From: Streptantibioticus rubrisoli
Lineage (GTDB): Bacteria > Actinomycetota > Actinomycetes > Streptomycetales > Streptomycetaceae
NCBI RefSeq assembly: GCF_024436055.1
Contig: NZ_JANFNH010000029.1
Coordinates: forward strand, 19,021 to 83,020
Length of the DNA stretch: 64,000 bases
Direction: 5' to 3'
Shown in pieces: positions 43,053 to 51,952 of this stretch. Below the pieces are notes generated by a model. It was not told the DNA's origin and ran no database searches. It saw nothing but the letters and a program-made list of their open reading frames with translations. A program made the position numbers and the translations under genes. Positions within the stretch are counted from its first letter, which is position 1; each line of letters opens with the position of its first letter.

Positions 43053-44570
43053 ATGACCCAGGACTCCAGGACCGGTGCGGCGACGGAGATCGCGATCTCG
43101 TCAACTCCGTCCCTCCGCCCGTCGGTTCAGAGCTGCTGCGGCACGACCAGTGGTGCGGCCACTGGAGGAACCACCATCACCACCAACGCGGCCACCAGCA
43201 TCGGCACCTCAGGCCGCAAACTCTCCGCACGGCGCCGCAAGGAGGTCGTCGCCGTGCTCATGTTCAGCGGCGGCCCGATCTTCGAGAGCTCCATCCCGCT
43301 CTCGGTTTTCGGGGTCGACCGGCAGGACGCCGGTGTACCGCGCTACCGGCTGCTGGTCTGCGCCGGTGAGGACGGCCCGCTGCGCACCACCGGCGGTCTG
43401 GAGCTGACCGCCCCGTACGGGCTGGACGCGCTGAGCCGGGCCGGGACCGTGGTGGTCCCCGCCTGGCGCTCGATCTCCCAGCCGCCGCCCGCCTCGGCGC
43501 TGGCCGCGCTGCGCCGGGCGCACGAGGAGGGGGCGCGGATCATCGGCCTGTGCACCGGCGCCTTCGTGCTGGCCGCCGCCGGGCTGCTGGACGGCCGCCC
43601 GGCCACCACGCACTGGATGTACGCGCCGACGCTGGCCAAGCGCTATCCGTCGGTCCACGTCGATCCGCGCGAGCTCTACGTGGACGACGGGGACATACTC
43701 ACCTCGGCCGGTACGGCCGCCGGTATCGATCTGTGCCTGCACGTGGTGCGGACCGACCACGGGGCCGAGGCGGCCAACGCGCTGGCCCGGCGCCTGGTCG
43801 TACCGCCCCGGCGCAGCGGCGGGCAGGAGCGGTACCTCGACAGGTCCTTACCAGAGGAGATCGGCGGGGACCCGCTGGCCGAGGTCGTCGCCTGGGCGCT
43901 GGAGCACCTCCACGAGCAGTTCGACGTGGAGACCCTGGCCGCCCGTGCCTATATGTCCCGTCGCACCTTCGACCGGCGGTTCCGCTCGCTCACCGGCAGC
44001 GCTCCGCTGCAGTGGCTGATCACCCAGCGGGTGCTGCAGGCGCAGCGGCTGCTGGAGACGTCGGACTACTCGGTGGACGAGGTGGCCGGACGGTGCGGCT
44101 TCCGCTCGCCGGTGGCGCTGCGCGGGCACTTCCGACGGCAGCTGGGCTCGTCCCCGGCCTCGTACCGGATGGCGTTCCGGGCCCGCAGACCACAGGAGGG
44201 CACCGAGCGCCAGGACCGCGCCGACCGACCGGAGCGCCCCGAGCGCGGTGAGGCGCCCAGCGAGGGCGTGCCGCACCAGCGGCGCGGCCCCCAGCCCCTG
44301 GACGGCCCGCAGGCCGGACGGCGGCTGGAGCCCGGCAAGCGGTACGAGCCGGGCAAGCCGGAGTCGGACCTGTACGCGGCGCGGATGCCCGAGCAGCACG
44401 GCCGGGCGGACAATCCGGAGATATCCGGACTGTCCGGCTCCGGGCTGACCCGGCTGCGCGGCGACCGCGGCGGGCGGCCGGGCGGGCGTCCCGGAGCCGT
44501 TCCGGGGCTGCTGCCGGGATCCGCTCGTAGCACGGCTATGCCAGGTCAACGGGATCGCCCCGTAGGGTGA
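43053..44570 (+). CDS. adpA: AdpA, AraC/XylS-family global regulator of development and secondary metabolism
   Basis: The protein has the AdpA architecture: an N-terminal ThiJ/PfpI/DJ-1-like dimerisation domain (VVAVLMFSGGPIFESSIPLSVFGVDRQDAG, IIGLCTGAFVLAAAGLLDGRPATTHW) and a C-terminal AraC domain (LAARAYMSRRTFDRRFRSLTG, VDEVAGRCGFRSPVALRGHFRR). A TTA codon at 43848-43850 (about residue 266, in YLDRSLPEE) lies at the classic place between the domains, so translation depends on bldA tRNA. ATG 43053 is preferred; a GTG at 43005 with GGGGGA is possible. About 40 Ser/Thr-rich residues before RKLSARRRKE make the N-terminus longer than in better known AdpA proteins, and the C-terminal tail is long, charged and Pro/Gly-rich. 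Confidence 0.96.
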   Translation: MTQDSRTGAATEIAISSTPSLRPSVQSCCGTTSGAATGGTTITTNAATSIGTSGRKLSARRRKEVVAVLMFSGGPIFESSIPLSVFGVDRQDAGVPRYRLLVCAGEDGPLRTTGGLELTAPYGLDALSRAGTVVVPAWRSISQPPPASALAALRRAHEEGARIIGLCTGAFVLAAAGLLDGRPATTHWMYAPTLAKRYPSVHVDPRELYVDDGDILTSAGTAAGIDLCLHVVRTDHGAEAANALARRLVVPPRRSGGQERYLDRSLPEEIGGDPLAEVVAWALEHLHEQFDVETLAARAYMSRRTFDRRFRSLTGSAPLQWLITQRVLQAQRLLETSDYSVDEVAGRCGFRSPVALRGHFRRQLGSSPASYRMAFRARRPQEGTERQDRADRPERPERGEAPSEGVPHQRRGPQPLDGPQAGRRLEPGKRYEPGKPESDLYAARMPEQHGRADNPEISGLSGSGLTRLRGDRGGRPGGRPGAVPGLLPGSARSTAMPGQRDRPVG

Positions 44571-44575
44571 GACGT

Positions 44576-45178
44576 ATGAACGACCGCATGGTGTGGATCG
44601 ACTGCGAGATGACCGGGCTCTCGCTCCGGCATGACGCACTGATCGAGGTGGCCGCCCTAGTCACCGATTCCGAGCTGAACGTCCTCGGTGACGGGGTGGA
44701 CATCGTTATCCGGCCGCCAGCCGAGGCGCTGGAGACCATGCCGGAGGTGGTGCGCGAGATGCACACCGCCTCCGGCCTGCTCGAGGAACTGTCCGGTGGG
44801 ACGACGCTCGCCGAGGCGGAGAAGCTGGTGCTCGACTATGTGCGCGCCTTCGTGCCGGAGCCGCGCAAGGCGCCACTGTGCGGAAACTCGGTGGGCACCG
44901 ACCGGGGCTTCCTCGCCCGCGACATGCCCGAGCTGGAACAGCATCTGCACTATCGGATCGTGGACGTCTCCTCCATCAAGGAGCTGTCCCGCCGCTGGTA
45001 TCCGCGGGCGTACTTCAACAGCCCGCAGAAGAACGGCAACCACCGGGCGCTGGCCGACATCAAGGAGAGCATCGCGGAGCTTCGCTACTACCGCGAGGCG
45101 GTCTTCGTCCCGGCTCCCGGCCCGGACACCGACACCGCACGGGCCATCGCGGCGAAGTACGTGCTGCCCGCCGGATGA
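44576..45178 (+). CDS. orn: Oligoribonuclease
   Basis: A 200-residue 3'-5' exoribonuclease of the DEDDh family that degrades di- to penta-nucleotides, including pGpG. Motif I is MVWIDCEMTGL (Asp9, Glu11), motif II has NSVGTDRGFLARDMPEL, and motif III has NHRALADIKESIAELRYYR with the catalytic His and Asp. ATG 44576 with GGTGAG five bases upstream gives the normal family length; a GTG three codons earlier is also open. It starts 5 bases after adpA and precedes tRNA-His, an order I recall as conserved in Streptomyces. Confidence 0.96.
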   Translation: MNDRMVWIDCEMTGLSLRHDALIEVAALVTDSELNVLGDGVDIVIRPPAEALETMPEVVREMHTASGLLEELSGGTTLAEAEKLVLDYVRAFVPEPRKAPLCGNSVGTDRGFLARDMPELEQHLHYRIVDVSSIKELSRRWYPRAYFNSPQKNGNHRALADIKESIAELRYYREAVFVPAPGPDTDTARAIAAKYVLPAG

Positions 45179-45279
45179 GGTCAAAGCTCAAGGCCCCGTA
45201 AAAGGCTGGCGCAAGCACCCACGAAAACCCTGTATGCTTCTTCTCGGCCGGTGCGAGAAGCAGTCAAGCGCCGGTCATG

Positions 45280-45352
45280 GTGGGTGTAGCTCAGCTGGTA
45301 GAGCACCTGGTTGTGGTCCAGGATGTCGCGGGTTCGAGTCCCGTCACTCACC
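45280..45352 (+). tRNA. tRNA-His (anticodon GTG)
   Basis: The cloverleaf is complete. The acceptor stem GTGGGTG (45280-45286) pairs with CACTCAC (45345-45351) with one G-U; the D arm has GCTC/GAGC; the anticodon stem CCTGG/CCAGG encloses TTGTGGT; the T arm has TTCGAGT. A G at 45279 faces C73 at 45352, the G-1:C73 pair that marks tRNA-His. CCA is not encoded. Confidence 0.97.
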
Positions 45353-45358
45353 CTGAGA

Positions 45359-45400
45359 GACAAGCCCATGGCCTGCGAAGCCGCAGACCATGGGCTTGTC
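45359..45400 (+). terminator. Terminator of tRNA-His
   Basis: GACAAGCCCATGG (45359-45371) pairs perfectly with CCATGGGCTTGTC (45388-45400). An inner CTGCG/CGCAG stem around AAGC makes a long compound hairpin 7 bases after the tRNA. Confidence 0.85.
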
Positions 45401-45446
45401 CGTCGTTTGGCCCGGAACCGATCCGCAGGCGAGCGACAGGATCCGA

Positions 45447-45662
45447 TCAGCGACAGCGACACGGGAGACGAGGCGTCCCCTGGTCTCCGAGGCCGAGCCG
45501 CAGGAGAGCGGCGGCGGCCTGGAGCTGGCCGGACAGAGTGATCAGCTCGGCGGCGTTGCGGGCCAGGCGCTTGAGCTCGTGGACGGTGAGGATGACCTCC
45601 TGGTCGGGGCGGCCTCCGAATGGGGCTGGTGACGGCCCGCCGGACGAAACGGGAGCCGTCAC
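45447..45662 (-). pseudogene. Remnant of a serine recombinase (resolvase/invertase)
   Basis: A 71-codon frame contains, at about 45519-45611, the block EVILTVHELKRLARNAAEL followed by a SGQLQ-type helix, which is a well conserved part of Tn3-family serine recombinases (part of the catalytic domain near helix D/E). The catalytic Ser region before it and the rest of the protein after it are missing; the frame runs into unrelated sequence. It lies about 95 bases past tRNA-His and is the only mobile-element trace seen. I read it as decayed integrase or invertase DNA. Confidence 0.6.
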
Positions 45663-45684
45663 CAGTTGGTTCGGGGCGCTGACC

Positions 45685-46245
45685 TCAGGACCAGGTGTAG
45701 GTCTGGGAGCCGCTGCCCGAGTCGCACCAGTTGATCTTCACGTTGTTGTTGATCGCGTCCGTTGCCATGCACCATGCGGGATTGAGGGAGCTTTGTAGCT
45801 GGTAGCCGCCGCTCGCCAGGGGATGGGCGATCCACTTCTGTGAGGCGTTGCCGTTGCAGTCCCACAGCACGAGGTTGTAGCCGGGCCCGGCGTAGTCGCT
45901 GTGTGCGATGTCTATGCACCGTCCGCTCTGCAGCCCCTGAATGTTGTAGACGCCCGTGGACACCTCATGGAAGGTCCACTTCTGGTTGTCCTGGTCGTTC
46001 GCCCAGTACGACCAGATCTCGGTCCAGTTCCCGGTGCCCTGTCCCCGGGCGTCGAGCACGCTCCCGGTGTACTGGTTGTGGATTGTGACGCCGGAGGCCG
46101 CGTTCGCCGATCCGACCGCGGAGAACATCGACGCCAGGACTGCGCTGGCGACCAAGGCTCTCCGCAGGGGGAGCCGACGGCGCGTGGATCGTGCCGTGCC
46201 GACGGTGGATGACGTGGCGGCGGCACCGGTTATGGCAGAGTGCAT
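45685..46245 (-). CDS. Secreted ricin-type lectin domain protein
   Basis: The 186-residue protein starts at ATG 46245 with a near-perfect AAAGGAGAAG site. A twin-basic signal peptide (RRRLPLRRALVASAVLASM) ends near ANA before ASGVTIHNQ. The mature part is one beta-trefoil ricin B domain with the QxW-type repeats NQKWTF, SQKWIA and SQTYTWS and with RCIDIAHSD and WCMATDA cysteine positions. Such domains bind galactose or xylan-like sugars and usually accompany a catalytic domain, which is absent here. It is therefore a free-standing secreted lectin. Confidence 0.88.
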   Translation of the reverse strand: MHSAITGAAATSSTVGTARSTRRRLPLRRALVASAVLASMFSAVGSANAASGVTIHNQYTGSVLDARGQGTGNWTEIWSYWANDQDNQKWTFHEVSTGVYNIQGLQSGRCIDIAHSDYAGPGYNLVLWDCNGNASQKWIAHPLASGGYQLQSSLNPAWCMATDAINNNVKINWCDSGSGSQTYTWS

Positions 46246-46386
46246 GTTCTTCTCCTTTGAAATGCGTTGGACGGGGCGAATCGCCGCGAGAACCGTCAGG
46301 GTGCGCCGTGCAATGTGACGGCAATCGCGGCATGACTGCCTGATTGAAGATTTGCGGGGATCTCGATGGTGCCGCGAATGGACCAC

Positions 46387-46650
46387 TCACGGCGGTATCT
46401 CTGGTTTCCACTCCGGAATGCATGCCAGGAGATCTGCTATTGCGGTGGCGGAGTTTGTCTCTGCATCCGACTCGTTGTCGCGGAAGAAGAGTCCGAGATT
46501 GATCCCTGCCGGGCCGGCCCGGGCTCGTATGTGCTCGATTCCGAACCGCGGTTCCAGGTGCGCCCATAGCGCGTCGAGAATCCTCTCGGCGGCCATGGAG
46601 TCCGGCTGGGGCAGGTCCGGGTTGGTAAGTACCAGGCGGACGAGGTACAC
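46387..46650 (-). CDS. Unrecognised 87-residue protein
   Basis: I do not recognise a family. From GTG 46650 the frame reads YLVRLVLTNPDLPQPDSMAAERILDALWAHLEPRFGIEHIRA, then GINLGLFFRDNESDAETNSATAIADLLACIPEW. The regular hydrophobic pattern and balanced charge look like a folded alpha/beta protein rather than a chance frame. It begins 5 bases after the stop of the small secreted peptide gene, so the two form a unit. No signal or membrane segment is seen. Co-expression with the peptide suggests a partner role; that is inference. Confidence 0.55.
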   Translation of the reverse strand: MYLVRLVLTNPDLPQPDSMAAERILDALWAHLEPRFGIEHIRARAGPAGINLGLFFRDNESDAETNSATAIADLLACIPEWKPEIPP

Positions 46651-46654
46651 GGTC

Positions 46655-46831
46655 TCAGTCCCAGCCGATGCCGTCTGCCTGGCCCGCCGTCGCTGTGGCA
46701 CCGGCAGGGGCCGCAGTCGCAGCCCATCCGGTACCGGCGGTGCCAGCGGCCGAGGTCAGGGATCCGGCGTCGAAAGCCGACCCGCAGAGCGCTAAGGCGA
46801 CGACGGCGATAGGGAGGAAAATTTTCGACAT
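46655..46831 (-). CDS. Small secreted peptide (58 residues)
   Basis: From ATG 46831 (GGGG five bases upstream) the product has a signal-like start MSKIFLPIAVVALALCGSAF and then a short tail rich in Gly, Ala, Thr and Ser with Trp in GTGWAAT and at the end GIGWD. The Cys in ALCGSAF could be a lipobox variant or lie inside the signal. An ATG at 46867 would add 12 residues. The sequence just upstream is markedly A/T-rich for this genome. It could be a secreted signal, a lanthipeptide-like precursor or a cell-surface peptide; no modifying enzyme is nearby. Confidence 0.55.
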   Translation of the reverse strand: MSKIFLPIAVVALALCGSAFDAGSLTSAAGTAGTGWAATAAPAGATATAGQADGIGWD

Positions 46832-47071
46832 GGCAGCCCCGCATGTTTGGTTAATATTTTTGGGCATTTCAGCTCGGTTTTCCGTCGGATTTCGACTGCC
46901 CGGCTAGTGCCTTGCGAAGAGAATGCCCGATGTCATGCACTGTCTGGAACGGTTTCGGTGTGGCACCAGAATGCCCGGCATCTTGGTGCCATACCGGCTC
47001 GATAGGTCTCCCCCAGGTCGCAGGCGCCCTCCTCGCGCCGCTGCGCAACGCGTCCCGCACCGGCTCCGATG

Positions 47072-48067
47072 TCACAGCCAGCCTTTTTGCGCGGCTCGGA
47101 GCCCCGCTTCGAAGCGGCTGCTGGCGCCCAGGCGTTCCATGAGTGCGGCCATGTGTCGGCGTACGGTGCGCAGTCCGACGCCCAGTCGCTTGGCTGCGGC
47201 TTCGTCGGTCATGCCAGCGGCCAGGAGAGCGAGCAGGTCGGTTTCTGCTTGGGTCAGGCCGCTTTCGGTGTCACGGGTTACTGCCGCGCCGAGGGGGACG
47301 GCGGTGTCCCAGGCCTGCTCGTAGACGCTGACCAGGGATGCCGCGATGCCGGGCTCGCGCGTGCACAGTGCCCCTGCTTTGGTGTTGCTGGGATCGATGG
47401 GGACGAGGGCGACTTCGCGGTCGAAGAGCAGCATGCGAGGGGGCAGGAGCGGTGCGGTGCGGACCTCGCCTCCGGAATCGGTCAGCCATTTCGCGTACGT
47501 GTGGGTGGCCGGGTCGTTTCGGACGCTGTCCTGGTAGAGCGTGAGGATCGCCATGCCGCGGCTGAGCGCGTCGGCGTCCAGCGGGCGCGAGGCCTCCAGG
47601 CTGGCTTGGGACTGCGCGCCGCCGGGCATGACCGACAAACACTCCCGTTTCATTTCCGTGGCGAGGATCTCGAGTCGGGCCTCGATCGCGTCCAGGCCGA
47701 CCAGGCGTTCTGTTCCGTTCTCGGCGGTGTGGGGGGTGAGGTGGCCGTAGGCGGCCACCGCCTCGGCGGCGGCCGCCCGGTCAGCGGCCAGCTTTTGGCT
47801 GCGGCGTGCCAGATCGGCTTCCTGCCGACGGATGATCAGATCCAGGGCCAGTTGGGGGCTGACGGCCCGGAGCCTGCCCGGGTTGTCCCGGGACGGGCGC
47901 GCGAACGAGCGGTCGACCAGGTCGTCCAGTGCTTCTCGGACGACCTGCTCCGCCAGCTGTGTGATCACCTGGAGATCCGACAGGTCCGCCTGCGGGCAGC
48001 CCAGCAGAGCCGCGTACACGGCCTCGGTTTCAGGTCTCAGGCCCAGGACACCGAACACCCTGATCAC
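47072..48067 (-). CDS. TrmB/LuxR-type transcriptional regulator
   Basis: The 331-residue protein has an N-terminal TrmB-like winged helix (LRPETEAVYAALLGCPQADLSDLQVITQLAEQVVREALDDLVDRSF), a middle part with a PLD-like sensor arrangement (YQDSVRNDPATHTYAKWLTDSGGEVRTAPLLPPRMLLFD), and a C-terminal LuxR domain (LTQAETDLLALLAAGMTDEAAAKRLGVGLRTVRRHMAALMERLGASSRFEAG). GTG 48067 has GAGAAA six bases upstream. It is transcribed toward the small peptide genes 240 bases downstream and may regulate them. Solitary regulators of this type are common in Streptomyces; few have known ligands. Confidence 0.85.
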   Translation of the reverse strand: MIRVFGVLGLRPETEAVYAALLGCPQADLSDLQVITQLAEQVVREALDDLVDRSFARPSRDNPGRLRAVSPQLALDLIIRRQEADLARRSQKLAADRAAAAEAVAAYGHLTPHTAENGTERLVGLDAIEARLEILATEMKRECLSVMPGGAQSQASLEASRPLDADALSRGMAILTLYQDSVRNDPATHTYAKWLTDSGGEVRTAPLLPPRMLLFDREVALVPIDPSNTKAGALCTREPGIAASLVSVYEQAWDTAVPLGAAVTRDTESGLTQAETDLLALLAAGMTDEAAAKRLGVGLRTVRRHMAALMERLGASSRFEAGLRAAQKGWL

Positions 48068-48408
48068 CACTTTCTCAGTGCACGCGCAGACAGCCAGGCG
48101 GACAAGCGCGGGTGGACGACGAGAAGTTGCTTGATCGCGTACAGCAGAACACCGGCCCCGACATGAGCGCCACGAAGAAGGACACGACGAACTTCCGGAA
48201 GTTGGACCGTAAGAACCGGGCGGCGATGATGCCTGGCCCGGCCTCGAACCCGTTGCGCAGGGCATAGGGCACGCGCCCAGGGCCGTCCGGTCGGTAAGGT
48301 CCGTTCGATTACCGGTGGTTGAGATCTGGTGTACGGCGCGCGGGGAGTCTGTGCCGGATACCCCCGGGGGGATGTCCCGGGGGACATGGGGAGTTGGGGG
48401 TGGGCGGG
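48068..48408. other. Intergenic region between divergent regulators
   Basis: No gene is supported. A 65-codon minus frame (48075-48272) contains a plausible stretch RSNFRKFVVSFFVALMSG but lacks a start context and family match. The part at 48361-48390 holds dense C/G runs (CCCCCGGGGG and CCCGGGGGAC) that may form hairpins just before the XRE-AAA regulator. Confidence 0.4.
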
Positions 48409-51400
48409 GTGACGGCATTCGGTGAGATGTTGCTGGAGTTACGCCGGGTCGCGGGGCTGACGCAGGAGGAGCTTGCCGAGGCCGCCGGGTTGGCGGCCCG
48501 GTCGATCCAGGATCTGGAGCGGGGGCGGCGGGAGCGCCCCCAACGCCGCACCGTACAGCGGCTGGTATCGGCGCTGGGCCTGGCCGACGCTGACGCCGCC
48601 GCGCTGCTCGCGGCCGCCCGCACGGGCAAGCGGGTTGACCGGGGCGCCGATGACGGCGTCAGGGAATCCGGGCTGTTTGAGCGCCAGGACCAGTGGGCGG
48701 TGCTGGCGCGTGCGGCCGATCAGGCTTGGGGGGCCGGGGCGCCGTGGTACTGGTCCAGGCGGACGCGGGCATGGGCAAGACCTCGCTGCTGCACGCCTGG
48801 GCGGCCGCCCACCACCCCCGGGAGATCCGGGTGGCGTGCGCGAGTGGCGCGGAGATGGAGCAGGACTTCGCCTTCTCGGTGCTACGGCAACTGGCCGAGC
48901 CGTTGCTGGCCCGAACCGGTCACGCCGGGCGGGAGCGGCTGCTGTCGGGTCCGGCCGAGCTGGCGTCACACGCGCTGCGCGCGCAGGGGGCCAGCGAGGC
49001 CGGGGAGTTGCCCGCCGAGGCGTCACTGGGCCTCCTGCACAGCCTGTACTGGCTGATGGTGCACATCACCGATGACGGCCCGGTCGCCTTGGTGGTCGAC
49101 GACGTGCACTGGGCGGACGTCCCCTCAGTGCGATGGCTGGAGTACCTGGCGCGGCGTCTTCGCGGCCTGCCGCTGCTGCTGGTACTGGCGGGACGACCGG
49201 AAGCCGGGCCCCAGGTCGAACCGCTGCTGGACCAGATCGCCCAACAGCCGTACTGCCGGACGATCGAGCTGTCGGGGTTGGGGGCCGACAGCGTGGCGCG
49301 GCTGGTGCGGGCGAGTCTGGGGCCCGCCGAACCCGGGTTCGTCGCTGCCTGCGCCGAGGCGACGCAGGGGAGCCCGCTGCTGCTGGGCAGGTTGCTGCGG
49401 ACCCTGGCTGGCGACAAGGTCACGCCCACCGACGATCAGGCACACGTGGTCGAGGAGTTCCGGGGCCGGATCCTGGCCGGCACCGTGGTCAAGCGACTGG
49501 CGGACCAGCCGGAGCCCGTCCTGCGGCTGGTCCGGGCCCTGGCGGTGCTGGGAGACGGGACTGCCTGGCACGTCACGGCCGAGCTGGCGGGCCTGGGCGA
49601 GGCGAGGGCCAACGAGCTCCGGCGCCGGTTGCAGCACATCGGTGTGCTCGTGCCCGGCGAGCAGGCGCGGTTCGATCACCCCTTGGTCCGCGCCGCTGTC
49701 ACCGAAGCCGTCCTGGGGCCGGTGGAACTGGCCGTGGAACACGCGCGGGCCGCCGAACTGCTCCGGCGCGACGGCGCGGCCGACGATCTCGTGGCGGCCC
49801 ACCTCCTGCTGGCCGAACCAGCCGGTGAGGCCTGGCGGGTGGCCGCGTTGAGGCAGGCGGCGCGAACGACACGCGGCCGGGGGGCCGCGGAGACCACCGT
49901 GACCTATCTGCGCCGGGCGTTGCGCGAGCCCGTGTCCGTCGACGAGCGTGGCCCCTTGCTGCTGGAGTTGGCTAAGGACGAGCTGCAGGTCGACGTCGCC
50001 GCGGCCAGGCACCACCTGGCGCAGGCCTCGAACGCGTTGGCCGACCCGTACTCGCGGGCCGAGGCGGCCTACCGGCTCGGCACCTCGCTGTTCCTCGCGC
50101 ACCAGCACGAAAGCGCCCTCGATGTCCTCGGCCGGGCGGTGGAGGACCTGCGGCACACGGACGACGGCACCGGCCTTGCCCGCGAGGTGTCATGGTTCCT
50201 GCAGGCACAGATGGTGCTGATCGGCTATGACCAGCTGTCCACGCTCCCCGCCGCCCGGCAGCTCGCCCGACGGCTGTGGGACTACAAGCTGGCTGGCGAC
50301 ACCCCCGGTGAGTGCGTGGTCCTGGCCGCCTTGTCCGGCTCGGCCGTCACCGGGGACGCCAGCGCCGCCGTCACCAACGATCTCCTCGACCGGGCCCTGA
50401 GGGGCGGGCTGGCGGGCATCGACACCTCGCAGATTCTCGTGAGCCTGGCCGGACTGGCCTTCGTAGCCACCGACCGCCTCGACGACGCGGTAGCGCAATT
50501 CGACCAGATCGCCGACGTGGGCGGCCGGTTCGGCTCCTTCCTGATGGTCTCGGCCGCCATGACCTGGCAACTGCTCGTCCACGCCCGCCGTGGTCAACAG
50601 CTCCCCCTCACGACCGATTTCGGGTATCCCGGCACGACGACCGAGGAAGGCATGGAGTCGGTCAGGCTGGCGATGACGACCCTGCTGGGCGAATCGCTGC
50701 TGGAACGGTGCGACCTGCCCTCGGCGACGGCGGCGCTCGCGCGGGATGCGGGACACGACAGGGCGGGCTGGGCCTGGCAGGGCCTGGCGCACCTGGCCCG
50801 CGCCCGCGTGAACGCGGCACGCGGCAATCCGGCCGCCGCCCTTGCCGTCCTGCAGGAATACGGCGCGCAGGAGACACGCGCACACGTGGCGAACCTGGCG
50901 ATGACCCCCTGGCGGTCCCGCGCGGCAGCGCTGCACCTGCTGCTCGGACAGCGCACCGACGCACTCCAGCTCGCCACCGAAGAGCTGGAGCTGGCCCACC
51001 GCTGGGGGACCGAACGAGCGATCGGCCTCGCCTCGCGCACCCTGGGCACCATCCAGGGCGGCCGGGAAGGTCAGGCGCTCCTGCACCAGGCAGTGGACCT
51101 GCTGAAGCGCTCCCCCGCCCGCCTGGAACTGGCCCGAGCCCAGTACGACCTGGCGGCCGCCCTACTGCGCGCCGACCAAACCGACCAGGCCCGCCAGACG
51201 CTCAGCGAGGCGCTGGGCCTCGCGGACGCCTGCGGCAGCGTCCTGCTGGCCGGTCAGGTACGCACGGCACTGACCGCGCTCGGCGTACACCCGAAGCCAG
51301 CACCGGCTCCGGGTCCCAGCTTCTCCCTGACCCAGCACAGGCTGCTGGAGCTGGTCCGCGCGGGCCACACCGACCGCCAGGTCGCCCAAGCCCTGCTTCT

Positions 51401-51503
51401 CACACCCCAGGACGTCACCGGTCTGATGGAGCAGATCGGCCGCAAACAGGGCACGACCAGCAGAGCGGAACTGGCCCGCCCAACGCAGCCCGCCGGCCCT
51501 TGA
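48409..51503 (+). pseudogene. Large XRE-AAA-TPR regulator interrupted by a -1 frameshift
   Basis: The first frame from GTG 48409 encodes an XRE helix-turn-helix (LLELRRVAGLTQEELAEAAGLAARSIQDLERG). At the G6 run 48728-48733 the coding sense moves to the -1 frame, which reads to 51503: GRGAVVLVQADAGMGKTSLLHAW (Walker A), VALVVDDVHWADVPSVRWLEYLARRL (Walker B), TPR-like helical repeats and a weak C-terminal LuxR-like helix-turn-helix (LTQHRLLELVRAGHTDRQVAQALLL). One more G would restore a single frame of about 1,030 codons. It is therefore a frameshift mutation, a sequencing error or a slippage site. An independent start in the second frame (ATG 48771 or GTG 48693) would give a protein lacking the XRE part. 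Confidence 0.8.
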
Positions 51504-51952
51504 TGGCGCCACCGAGGATGAGCACGCGGCAGCGGGGGCTTGGGACGTCGGGCGTGCCGCCGCAGGATGTCGCCGACAGGCATTCCCGCTGACGCCTCAC
51601 CCGCGCCACGAGAGTGCCAGGCTGAACGGCCCGTCAGCCTGGCCATGTCCGATCCCGCCGCCGGGCCTTCCGCATGTGGGTGGTGTGCCCGGACCGGTGG
51701 AGTACACGGTGATGCCGTAGCCGTTGCCCCACCGGCCAGGTCAACCAGGTTGGCCTTGCTCGCATACTGCCGTACCGCTCCGGTCAACACAGCGGAACCG
51801 AGGGCCATCCCGTCCGCTCCGGCCGCCCCGCGGGTGTTGTCCCTGGTCAGATGGGCGTCATCGGGACCCGACCGCATCACGTCCAACTGCTCTGTGCTCA
51901 AGCACCTTTTCTGCCACTATTGACGCACCATCACACAGCACTCGGGGGACGG
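51504..51952. other. 449-bp region before the GTPase operon
   Basis: No gene is supported on either strand; the open frames lack ribosome sites and resemble nothing I know. Decayed coding sequence on the minus strand (around 51740-51860) is possible but not identifiable. The last 60 bases are richer in A/T and probably hold the GTPase promoter. Confidence 0.45.

Noticed and set aside
48075..48272. A 65-codon minus frame with a hydrophobic stretch
   Set aside because: No start context and no family match; kept only as a note in the intergenic entry.
51254..51901. A 215-codon minus frame after the XRE-AAA regulator
   Set aside because: It overlaps the C-terminus of that regulator; the part beyond it shows no convincing motif, so a gene or gene remnant cannot be claimed.
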